A DNA stretch of 64,000 nt from Lathyrus oleraceus (taxonomy: Eukaryota; Streptophyta; Magnoliopsida; Fabales; Fabaceae): assembly GCF_024323335.1 (NCBI RefSeq), contig NC_066584.1, forward strand, positions 420,089,819 through 420,153,818. Direction: 5' to 3'. The notes beneath the pieces were generated by a model, which saw only the letters and a program-made list of their open reading frames with translations, made no database searches and was not told where the DNA came from. Position numbers and translations under genes: made by a program. This document shows, piece by piece, positions 1 through 9,539 of the stretch; the stretch's first letter is position 1; every line of letters starts with the position of its first letter.

Positions 1-249
1 CTTGTGTATGTTATCCATGTTGCTTGTGTATTGTTGCAGGTTGCCATCTTTTGAAGATGAATCAGGCTCTTTGAATGCCTGAGAAATGATCATTATCATG
101 TGCATCATACGCATTACACGCATCATACTCATATCATATTGCATAACAGGTGTTCTTGCTCGCGACTTCTCACTCTGGTTCCTGCGTCAGGCAGGATAGC
201 TGATCGAAGATCACACCGGTATTCAACCAGACTCAATCAACAGAGAAGT
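1..249 (+). other. Ogre-A region upstream of gag
   Basis: No complete gene. From about 138 it matches Ogre-B just upstream of its gag (both share TTGCATAACAGGT), so this is the ORF1-gag interval. An ATG at 100 is in frame with gag, but the segment from about 205 encodes a stretch (RIAD, HRY, TR, NQQR) also seen in frame upstream of the B gag ATG, where no ATG matches position 100. The element may therefore read into gag from upstream, perhaps after splicing; see findings. Confidence 0.6.
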
Positions 250-3200
250 ATGGATCAGGTTCAGACAGAGTTGGCTGAGATGAGGGCGAACATGGCCCAG
301 CTTATGACAATGATGCAAGGGGTTGCGCAAGGTCAGGAGGAGCTTCGAGCCTTGGTTCAGAGACAAGAGACTGTGATTCAGACGTCCAACCGTGCTTCGC
401 CTGCTGGGATCCCTGTTCATGAGAATATCAATGTTGTTGCTCCCGCTAATGACTATGCCGTGGGGGATGAACTCAGAGGAATAAGGATTAATGGACAGCC
501 TCTCGCTGCTGAGACTGTCAATGTCAGAGCTACCCGGGCTTCAATTCGTCATCCAGCTCCGATTGTCGACAGACAAGAGGACATGTTCACACTGCTGAGT
601 GAAGATGATGAGGTGGTCAGAGTTGAGGATAGGGATCGTAAGGTTGATGCCCTGGCTGAGAAGATTAGAGCGATGGAATGTCAGAACTCCCTCGGTTTTG
701 ACGTGACCAATATGGGGTTGGTTGAAGGTTTGAGAATTCCTCACAAATTCAAAGCACCCACTTTCGACAAGTACAATGGCACTTCTTGCCCTCGGACCCA
801 CGTGCAGGCTTATTATCGGAAAATCTCTGCGTATACAGATGATGAAAAGATGTGGATGTATTTTTTCCAAGATAGTCTATCTGGGGCTTCTTTGGATTGG
901 TACATGGAACTGAAGAGAGATTCCATCCGATGCTGGAGAGACTTGGGTGAGGCCTTCCTAAGGCAGTATAAGCACAACATGGACATGGCACCGAGCCGGA
1001 CTCAGCTGCAGAGTCTTTGCCAGAAGTCTGGAGAGAGCTTTAAAGAGTACGCCCAGAGGTGGCGTGAATTGGCTGCGAGAGTTCAACCCCCTATGCTGGA
1101 AAGGGAGTTGACAGATATGTTCATTGGCACACTTCAAGGAGTATTCATGGACCGGATGGGAAGCTGCCCATTCAGTAGTTTTTCTGATGTAGTCATTTGT
1201 GGGGAGAGGACTGAGAGTTTGATCAAAGCTGGGAAGATCAATGATGCTAGTTCCTCGTCTTCCAAGAAACCTTTATCTGGGGCACCTCGCCGACGAGAGG
1301 GTGAGACTAATGCTGTTCAACACCGCAGAAATCAGAACAGAAGTCAGTATCGTCAGGTCGCTGCAGTGACTATTCCTGCACCTCAACAACGTCAACCTCC
1401 GCAACAACAACAGAGGGTTCAACAACAGATGCCACAACAACAACAGCAACAACGTCCGTATCAGCCGAGGCAGAGGATGCCTGATAGGCGTTTCGACCCA
1501 CTACCCATGACTTACGCCGAACTGTTACCCGAACTGCTCAAGTTAGGGTTTGTAGAGTTGCGTACGATGGCGCCATTGACAAAGATACCACCTGGGTATG
1601 ATGCCAATGTGCGATGTGACTTTTATTCTGGTGCGCCGGGGCAGCACATTGAGAACTGCAGGGCTTTCCATCATAAAGTCCAGGACTTGATTGATGCCAA
1701 GACTATCAATTTCGCTCCTGTACCGAATGTTGTGAATAACCCTATGCCTGCGCATGGTGCTCACCGGGTGAACTGCATTGAAGGGGTTGATGAAGATCTG
1801 ATTGTTAAAGTTAATGATGTTCAGACTTCTCTATTGGTTGTCAAGGGCCGTTTGCTGAATGGGGGTGTCTACCCGGGCTGTGATGAGGATTGTTTGGGCT
1901 GTGCAGAATCTGAGAATGGTTGTAAACAGTTGCGGGCTGGTATTCAGAGGTTGATTGACGAGGGTTGTGTTCAGTTTGCTCGGGCTGATAATAGAGATCG
2001 TGGGGCAGTGTCTACAGTCACTATCTTTTTCAAACCATCTGAAGGACGTGGTTCGAGGGTCAGTGCGCCTGCAACAAGGGGTACTCCTGTTACCATCTCT
2101 GCACCAGTAACTGTCAACACTCCAACTACTATTGCTGTATCAGGTAGAAGACCTGTTGTTGAGAATAGTAAGGCTGTTCCGTGGAAATACGACAATGCCT
2201 ACCGGAATAATCGAAGGGCTGAGAATTGGGTCAGGCCGACCAATCAGGCTCCAGTAACTATTGCTGCACCTAGTAGAGTTCCCGCGGTTGTGAGTCCAGT
2301 TGTGGACAATGTTGGTGGACCGGGAGGCTTTACTCGTAGTGGACGGCTGTTTGCTCCCCAACCGGTGAGGGATGCCAATGCTGAGGCATCTGCCAAGTCG
2401 AAGGGAAAACAGGCCGTGGTTGACGAAGAACCTGCTCAGATGGATGTGCCTGGTGGCTCGTTTGAGAAGGACGTCGAGGAGTTCATGAAAATCATTAAGA
2501 AGAGTGACTACAAGATCGTAGATCAGCTCAACCAAACTCCGTCCAAGATCTCCATTCTCTCTTTGCTACTGTGCTCTGAGGCACATCGTAACGCCTTGCT
2601 GAAGATGTTGAATATGGCGTATGTACCTCAAGAGATTTCTGTCAATCAACTGGAGGGGGTGATTGCCAATGTGAGCACCAGACATGGTTTGGGGTTCACA
2701 GACCTTGATTTGACGCCAGAAGGGCGAAACCATAACAAGGCCTTGCACATCACGATGGAGTGCAAGGGTGCTGTGTTATCTCACGTGTTGGTAGACACGG
2801 GTTCTTCTCTGAATGTCTTGCCAAAGCAAATTCTGAAGAAGATATCTGTTGAAGGGGTTGTGCTTACTCCTAGTGACCTGATTGTGAGGGCATTCGATGG
2901 ATCCAAGCGTTCTGTCTTTGGTGAAGTCACATTGCCTGTGAAGATAGGTCCAGAGGTGTTCGACATCATCTTCTACGTGTTGGACATTCAACCCGCTTAC
3001 AGTTGTTTGTTGGGGCGTCCATGGATCCATGCAGCAGGGGCAGTCTCGTCGACTCTCCATCAGAAGCTCAAGTATGTCTGGAACGGTCAGATTGTGACCG
3101 TGTGTGGTGAAGAGGATATCTTGGTGAGTCACCTGTCCTCGTTCAAATATGTCGAGGTGGATGGCGAGATCCACGAAACTTTGTGCCAAGCGTTTGAGAC

Positions 3201-3573
3201 TGTTGCTCTTGAGGGGGTGGCGTGTGCTGATCAGAGGAGGCCGGGTGCTTCGATTGCTTCATACAAGCAGGCCAAGGAGGTTGTTGAGTCTGGCAAGGCT
3301 GAAGGCTGGGGCAAGATGGTGGATTTGCCGGTCAAAGAGGATAAATTTGGTATCGGCTATCAACCTTTGCAAGCGGAGCAGGGTGTGCCGGCAGGTCCAA
3401 GTACCTTTACCAGCGCGGGGCTGATGAATCACGGTGATGTCTTCGCAGCTGATGTTGAAGATTGTGACAGTGATTGTGATCTCGACTGCTGGGTTCGCCC
3501 GTGTGCACCAGGGGAAGTTATCAACAACGGGACAGCAGAGGATGTAGTCCAAGTTACTCTTCAAACAGAGTAA
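250..3573 (+). CDS. gag-pro: Ogre-A Gag-protease polyprotein
   Basis: Capsid and aspartic protease of a Tat/Ogre element. I take the ATG at 250 (MDQVQTELAEM) because Ogre-B has the aligned start MEGLQAELAEM; the frame is open back to an ATG at 100. About 1107 residues. The retrotransposon Gag domain spans roughly residues 165-330 (WYMELKRDSIRCWRDLGEAF, then FKEYAQRWRELA). A glutamine-rich stretch follows near 380-400. A zinc-knuckle-like motif C-DFY-SGAPGQ-HIEN-C near residue 460 has lost the histidines expected from the consensus. Protease: catalytic DTG at 2794-2802 (residue 849, VLVDTGSSLNVLP) with the downstream LLGRPWI motif. The last residues (WVRP-PGEV...VTL) are conserved in B up to the TAA at 3571. 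That stop lies inside the predicted intron donor, so splicing would fuse the product to pol. Particles act in the cytoplasm. Confidence 0.88.
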   Translation: MDQVQTELAEMRANMAQLMTMMQGVAQGQEELRALVQRQETVIQTSNRASPAGIPVHENINVVAPANDYAVGDELRGIRINGQPLAAETVNVRATRASIRHPAPIVDRQEDMFTLLSEDDEVVRVEDRDRKVDALAEKIRAMECQNSLGFDVTNMGLVEGLRIPHKFKAPTFDKYNGTSCPRTHVQAYYRKISAYTDDEKMWMYFFQDSLSGASLDWYMELKRDSIRCWRDLGEAFLRQYKHNMDMAPSRTQLQSLCQKSGESFKEYAQRWRELAARVQPPMLERELTDMFIGTLQGVFMDRMGSCPFSSFSDVVICGERTESLIKAGKINDASSSSSKKPLSGAPRRREGETNAVQHRRNQNRSQYRQVAAVTIPAPQQRQPPQQQQRVQQQMPQQQQQQRPYQPRQRMPDRRFDPLPMTYAELLPELLKLGFVELRTMAPLTKIPPGYDANVRCDFYSGAPGQHIENCRAFHHKVQDLIDAKTINFAPVPNVVNNPMPAHGAHRVNCIEGVDEDLIVKVNDVQTSLLVVKGRLLNGGVYPGCDEDCLGCAESENGCKQLRAGIQRLIDEGCVQFARADNRDRGAVSTVTIFFKPSEGRGSRVSAPATRGTPVTISAPVTVNTPTTIAVSGRRPVVENSKAVPWKYDNAYRNNRRAENWVRPTNQAPVTIAAPSRVPAVVSPVVDNVGGPGGFTRSGRLFAPQPVRDANAEASAKSKGKQAVVDEEPAQMDVPGGSFEKDVEEFMKIIKKSDYKIVDQLNQTPSKISILSLLLCSEAHRNALLKMLNMAYVPQEISVNQLEGVIANVSTRHGLGFTDLDLTPEGRNHNKALHITMECKGAVLSHVLVDTGSSLNVLPKQILKKISVEGVVLTPSDLIVRAFDGSKRSVFGEVTLPVKIGPEVFDIIFYVLDIQPAYSCLLGRPWIHAAGAVSSTLHQKLKYVWNGQIVTVCGEEDILVSHLSSFKYVEVDGEIHETLCQAFETVALEGVACADQRRPGASIASYKQAKEVVESGKAEGWGKMVDLPVKEDKFGIGYQPLQAEQGVPAGPSTFTSAGLMNHGDVFAADVEDCDSDCDLDCWVRPCAPGEVINNGTAEDVVQVTLQTE

Positions 3574-3821
3574 TTTTCTTTTGTTTTTTCATTCTGCACA
3601 AAACCCTACGTTCTGCCCAAGGCGTAGTGTTTCATTGTAGGGCCACATCATGTTTTACAATTTTTATCATTAATAAAGGACGTTTTGCAAACAGTTTTGT
3701 GATCCCTGTCTTTCTATTTTTGTTTTTTTTCATTTTTTAAAAAAAATAATAAAAATGGCAATGTTTTTGTTTTTGTGACTTTATTGAACTCTTTTTCTAA
3801 AATAAAGCATTAAACATGCAG
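3570..3821 (+). other. Predicted Ogre intron between protease and RT (Ogre-A)
   Basis: Donor GTAATT at 3570 (overlapping the gag-pro TAA) and acceptor TGCAG ending at 3821 remove 252 bases, including the stop. The junction restores one frame: the GA of codon 3568 joins A at 3822, then AGT GAT ATC runs straight into pol. The interior is T-rich, as in plant introns. Ogre-B gives the same donor sequence, acceptor sequence and phase (32136-32397). An intron at this place is established for legume Ogre elements; the exact bases are my prediction. Confidence 0.75.
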
Positions 3822-6800
3822 AAGTGATATCACGGCATCTACTATGAACAGTTCTGTTATGGCTCAGTATGATTTCAATAATCCCATCTACCAAGCTGAA
3901 GAGGAGAGTGAGGAAGACTGTGAACTCCCGAAAGAATTGGTCAGACTATTGAAGCAGGAGGAAAGGGTCATCCAACCTCATCAGGAAGAGTTGGAGATTA
4001 TGAATCTTGGTACTGAGGACGCCAGGAGAGATATCAAGATCGGGGCTGCTTTGAAGACAGAGGTCAAGAGCAGGTTGATTGAGATGCTGAGAGAGTATGT
4101 GGAGATATTCGCCTGGTCTTATCAAGATATGCCTGGGCTGGATACCGATATTGTGGTGCATAGACTACCTCTCAGAGAAGATTGTCCTTCGGTCAAGCAG
4201 AAGCTTCGTAGAACGAGTCCTGATATGGCAGTGAAAATCAAGGAAGAGGTTCAGAAGCAGTTCGATGCGGGTTTCTTGTCAGTGACAACGTATCCCCCGT
4301 GGGTGGCCAACATCGTTCCTGTGCCGAAAAAGGATGGCAAAGTTAGAATGTGTGTCGATTACCGGGATTTGAATAGAGCGAGTCTGAAAGATGATTTCCC
4401 ATTACCTCACATTGATGTATTGGTTGATAATACGGCTCAATCCTCGGTATTCTCTTTCATGGATGGTTTCTCGGGATATAATCAGATTAAGATGGCGCCA
4501 GAGGACATGGAAAAGACGACATTCATTACACCTTGGGGCACGTTCTGCTATAAGGTGATTCCATTTGGGCTGAAGAATGCCGGTGCTACCTATCAGAGGG
4601 CTATGACGACTCTCTTTCATGACATGATGCACAAAGAGATTGAAGTGTACGTGGATGATATGATTGCGAAGTCGCAGACATGAGAGGAACACCTGGTAAA
4701 TTTGCAGAAGTTGTTTGACCGGCTGAGAAAGTTCAAACTGAGGCTGAACCCGAACAAGTGTACGTTTGGGGTGAGATCTGGGAAGCTGTTAGGCTTCATT
4801 GTCAGTGAGAAAGGGATTGAGGTTGACCCAGCAAAAATCAAAGCTATTCAAGAAATGCCTGAACCGAAAACAGAAAAGCAGGTTCATGGGTTTTTAGGGA
4901 GATTGAACTACATTGCAAGGTTTGTATCTCACCTAATTGCCACGTGTGAACCGATATTCAAATTGCTCAGAAAGAATCAAGCAATCAGGTGGAATGATGA
5001 TTGTCAGAAAGCTTTTGACAAGATAAAAGAGTATTTACAGAAACCTCTAATCCTTATTCCTCCAGTTCCAGGGAGACCTCTGATAATGTACCTGTCAGTG
5101 ACTGAGAACTCGATGGGGTGTGTATTGGGACAGCATGACGAATCTGGTCGAAAAGAGCATGCCATATACTACCTTAGCAAAAAGTTTACCGACTGTGAAA
5201 TCAAATATTCACAGCTTGAGAAAACTTGTTGTGCTTTGGCCTGGGCTGCTCGCCGACTGAGGCAGTATATGTTGAACCATACTACCTTGTTGATTTCTAA
5301 GATGGATCCAGTAAAGTACATCTTTGAGAAGACGGCTCTCACTGGACGTGTTGCCCGTTGGCAGATGATCTTAACAGAATATGATATCCAGTACACGTCG
5401 CAGAAGGCCATCAAGGGTAGTATTTTGTCTGACTATCTCGCCGAGCAACCGATTGAAGATTATCAGCCTATGATGTTTGAATTCCCTGATGAAGACATCA
5501 TGTATTTGAAGATGAAAGATTGTGAAGAGCCTCTTGTCGAGGAAGGACCGGATCCTGATGACAAGTGGACAATGATGTTTGATGGGGCTATCAATGTGAA
5601 TGGTAACGGTGTTGGTGCAGTGTTGATCAATCCGAAAGGTGCTCATATACCTTTTTCTGCTAGATTGACTTTTGATGTCACCAACAATGAAGCTGAGTAT
5701 GAGGCTTGTATCATGGGGATAGAGGAAGCCATTGATCTGAGGATCAAAACGCTTGACATATTTGGAGATTCTGCTCTAGTGATCAATCAGGTCAATGGAG
5801 ATTGGAATACGAACCAGCCGCATCTGATTCCGTATAGAGATTACACCAGAAGAATACTGACGTTCTTCAAGAAGGTGAAGTTGTATCATGTCCCCCGGGA
5901 TGAGAATCAGATGGCTGATGCCTTGGCTACTTTATCCTCTATGATCAAAGTTCATTGGTGGAATCATGTGCCACATGTTGCGGTGAATCGACTCGAGAGG
6001 CCTGCATATGTGTTTGCAGCCGAGTCTGTTGTTGATGAGAAACCGTGGTACTTTGATATCAAGAACTTCCTCAAGAGTCAGGAGTATCCTGAAGGTGCGT
6101 CAAAGAATGATAAGAAAACCCTGAGAAGGCTAGCTGGAAGCTTTTATTTGAATCAGGATGATGTGCTGTACAAGAGGAACTTTGACATGGTCTTGCTCAG
6201 ATGCGTGGATAGACACGAAGCAGACATGTTGATGCAGGAAGTGCATGAAGGTTCGTTTGGTACCCATGCTGGTGGTCATGCAATGTCGAAGAAATTGTTG
6301 AGAGCTGGTTATTACTGGATGACTATGGAATCCGATTGTTTCAAGTACACTCGGAAGTGCCATAAGTGTCAAATTTATGCTGATAAGGTGCATGTACCAC
6401 CAAGCCCATTGAATGTCATGAATTCGCCTTGGCCGTTTGCCATGTGGGGCATTGACATGATTAGGAAGATTGAGCCTATTGCTTCGAATGGACATCGCTT
6501 CATCTTGGTTGCGATTGATTACTTCACCAAATGGGTGGAAGCAGCTTCCTATGCTAATGTTACCAAACAAGTGGTTGCCCGGTTCATTAAGAAAGATATC
6601 ATCTGTCGTTATGGAGTTCCTGAGAGAATCATCACTAACAATGGTTCGAATCTCAACAACAAGATGATGAAAGAGCTTTGCAGAGATTTCAAGATTGAAC
6701 ATCACAATTCTTCTCCTTACAGACCGAAGATGAATGGTGCTGTAGAGGCGGCTAACAAGAATATCAAGAAGATTGTGCAGAAGATGGTCGTGACGTACAA

Positions 6801-7296
6801 GGATTGGCATGAGATGCTGCCTTTCGCTTTGCATGGGTACCGTACCTCAGTACGTACGTCGATCGGGGCAACCCCGTACTCCCTTGTGTATGGTATGGAA
6901 GCAGTCCTACCTGTTGAAGTGGAGATCCCTTCTCTGAGAGTTTTGCTAGATGTAAAGCTGGACGAAGCCGAGTGGATTCGAACAAGGTTTAACGAGTTGA
7001 GCCTTATCGAAGAGAGACGGCTAGCAGCGGTGTGCCATGGGCAACTATATCAGAGAAGGATGAAGCGAGCCTTTGATCAGAAAGTGCATCCTCGGAGCTA
7101 TCAGATCGGTGATCTAGTTCTGAAGAGGATCCTTCCTCCTGGTACAGATAACAGGGGCAAGTGGACTCCTAATTATGAAGGTCCATATGTTGTGAAGAAG
7201 GTCTTCTCCGGTGGAGCCTTGATGCTTACAACTATGGATGGTGAAGATTTCCCGTCCCCTGTTAACTCAGATGTAGTCAAAAAATACTTCGCATAA
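3822..7296 (+). pseudogene. pol: Ogre-A pol: RT, RNase H, second RNase H, integrase; one stop codon
   Basis: Read as exon 2 of the gag-pro-pol polyprotein; the first ATGs are at 3844 and 3859. RT runs from about 4170 with the catalytic YVDD at 4648-4659. An in-frame TGA at 4681-4683 interrupts it immediately afterwards; the frame continues unchanged to TAA at 7294. A decayed gypsy RNase H (about 5080-5450) is followed by a second, archaeal-type RNase H with acidic residues at 5581, 5689, 5767 and 5917; this doubling marks the Tat lineage. Integrase has an HHCC finger (His 6244 and 6265, Cys 6358 and 6367) and a DDE core: Asp at 6454, then AsnAsn-Gly where Asp is expected (AAC at 6637), then Glu at 6745, with the usual 35-residue spacing. 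Ogre-B keeps Asp there. Two substitutions thus disable RT read-through and strand transfer. Confidence 0.9.
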
Positions 7297-7305
7297 ATTG
7301 ACCCG

Positions 7306-7498
7306 CTGGACAAAAAGAATAAAAGAGTCCAGGCAAAAAAGGGCATCCCGGCGAACCAAAAAACAGAAAGAAAAGGTTCGGGCAAAAATTAGGGATAAAA
7401 ATGAAAAGAATTTGTACACCCGGTAAGTCGAAAACCCGCAAGGGCGGCTTAGGCAAAAATGGGTATCCCGGTGGATTGAAAACCCGAAAGGGCGATCC
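7306..7498 (+). other. Four-hairpin RNA array after pol stop (Ogre-A)
   Basis: Four inverted repeats in tandem begin 10 bases after the stop. H1 pairs CTGGAC (7306) with GTCCAG (7327). H2 pairs CGAACC (7352) with GGTTCG (7375). H3 pairs AAGTCG (7425) with CGGCTT (7445), enclosing AAAA and an inner CCC-GCAA-GGG hairpin. H4 pairs GGATTG (7473) with CGATCC (7493), enclosing AAAA and CCC-GAAA-GGG. GCAA and GAAA are GNRA loops. The modules are linked by repeats of the type AGGCAAAA-n-GGGnATCCCGG. The same array occurs in B and C with compensating changes. Confidence 0.75.
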
Positions 7499-8020
7499 AG
7501 CCAAAAGAGGGATTAGAGCGAAGACTACAGTCTGAGTTATCTGTACTTCATCGCGCTTCACCATCTGCCATCTCGAAAGATGTGATCGGTCCATTCATTC
7601 TTCTCAGAAAGCCAGGAAGTTGGGAGGAAAACTGATGATCTGTGAGTTATAACAGAATTGGGAAATAGTGGATGCCGTGTTCACATTGCCATTAGGATAG
7701 ATTTTTTCCTTTTGTGCGCAATTACCTCTTTCTAGGAATTGCTTCCCAATGTATTCGCCTTTTCAGGCACATTTTCAATCAATAAAAGTCGTTATTCAGA
7801 TGAAAAGCTCTCTTGTTTTTATTTTACTGCTTTGTTTGCAAAAACGTCCGAATTTTTGATAAACATTGCATATAAAACATGAAGGCTAAACAATAACGTG
7901 CTGAAAGATAAAACATTTGAAAATCATTTTGAATGTTGAGGACACTTGAGCGTATCTTGTCCATGTATCCCCTGGGGCATGTTGTTGTGCTGTTTTGCAG
8001 GTTGTCATCTGTGAGGATAT
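7499..8020 (+). other. Ogre-A 3' UTR, unassigned
   Basis: Non-coding; it aligns with the corresponding parts of C (18300-18850) and B (28000-28440, inverted). A segment near 7675-7760 (GTGCGCAATTACCTCTTTC and neighbours) is well kept in C and B. I see no repeat array or coding signal here. Confidence 0.6.
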
Positions 8021-9060
8021 TTCCCCAGCAGGTACTTCCCTAGCAAGTGTGGAAGTTGTCAGAGTTAGGTTCCCCTGCAGAGGTGTCTGTGGATAGTGTC
8101 TTCTATTATCATCAGATCTAAGAATTGCCTATCCCCAGCGGGCCTGGAAGTGGGTTACTCCCCAGCAAATTTTTCTCCAGTTGAGATCCCCCGCTGAGTG
8201 CCTGGCGGGTGTTTTCCCCAGGAGAGTTCCCCACTGAGTTGGAAGGATGTGGTATCCCTAGTGGAGGTCAGTGGAGTGTTGTTCCCCCAGCAGTCGGGTT
8301 TGAAGTACTGTTATCCCCAGCGTGGTCGTGAGCGCTCATCCCCAGCAGGGTTATGGATATTTCTCCCCAGCACAGAGTCTGATATGTGTTGTACCCATCA
8401 GAGTTTCGCTCTTCCTCAGCAGAGTTGGCGTGTTATCCCCAACAGAGCGGATTTCCCTAGCAGATTTCCTGAGCAGAGATTTGTGTTGATTGATTTCCCT
8501 CAGCAAGTTCCCCGAGTGGAGCGGGTTCAAAGAAATTTGTCTCCAGCAGTTATCCTACTTGTGGATTGGATGAGTTTTCCGTAGTGGAATGAGATCTGCA
8601 TCCCCAGCAGAGTTTATCCTACTTGTGGATTGGAAGGGCCGTCCCCAGCGGAGTAGCATTTATTTCCCATAGCAGAGTTTATCCTATTGGTGGATTGGTT
8701 GGCTCTCCCCAGTGAAGTCACCTGGTTATCCTTAGAAAAGTCTTGTTACTCCCCAGCGAGTAGTTTCATTACTCCCCAGAGAGTTGCCTTGTTTACTTTC
8801 CCCAGTGGAGTTGTATGGATGGTTCCTCAGCGCAGTCGCCGTTGGGTAGTCCTCAGCAGAGTTGTATTGTTTGTTTCCCCGAGCGGAATCCCCGAGTGGA
8901 TTGGATCCTGTGAAGGATGTCCTCAGTGGAGTCTTCCTTTCCCCAGCAACAGTATTGTTTCTCCAGCATGAGTGAGAAGTTGGTGCTCTCCCCGCAGAGT
9001 GTTCTTAAGCAGAGTCTCCCCCGCAGAGTTGAAGTATCTGATCAGTGTTAGCTCCCCAGC
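8021..9060 (+). repeat. Array of tRNA-3'-end-like (PBS-complementary) motifs, Ogre-A 3' UTR
   Basis: About 35 degenerate copies of TCCCCAGCAGAGT or TCCCCAGCGGAGT occur at irregular 15-60 base intervals, all in the sense orientation (for example 8021, 8131, 8338, 8412, 8600, 8641, 8798, 8823, 8850, 8920). The core is the reverse complement of the Ogre-B PBS (TGGCGACTCTGCTGGGGA), so it resembles the 3' end of the primer tRNA. The copy at 8823 extends into the CAGTCGCC that precedes a tRNA terminus. Short reading frames over this block are by-products of the repeat. Confidence 0.75.
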
Positions 9061-9539
9061 CAGTTTTGCATTTTGCATATAGTGATCATTGCATCCTCAA
9101 ATCGCGTAGAATTTCCATTTCATATGGAGCATTACGCCATAGAAAAGTTCAAACATATGCATTCATGTGTTCGAAACCAGTCAGACCGTATCCCCGACAG
9201 AGGCGGATTTTTGTTCAACATCTGTACAGCACGTTTGCTACAGTTGCTCCTGACAGCGTTCAGGATTGATACCCCCAAAGAGGTTTATTTCCTCATCCGT
9301 TGGTGAAAGGAAAGATTGTTTTCTCCCCGGTGAGATCCCCAGCAAGTGTTTAGCCTTGCCCCGACATATGTAGATGTCATCTGGTGATATTGGTCAGTGT
9401 CATTGTCAGCACCCGCGTGTGTTCTTTCTTTGGTGTCGGTCAACACCATCTTTCGGTGTACACATCGAGTATTTCCCAGTCATTCGTTGATGTCTGGTCT
9501 TCTTTTGATGTCGGTAAACATCATCTTTCGATGTTCGTA
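9061..9539 (+). other. Ogre-A 3' UTR, transition segment
   Basis: Non-coding. The stretch around 9085-9165 (GGAGCATTACGCCATAGAAA) reappears inverted in Ogre-B at about 27250-27330, showing homology of the two 3' UTRs. From about 9400 degenerate units resembling the following tandem array appear. Confidence 0.55.
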
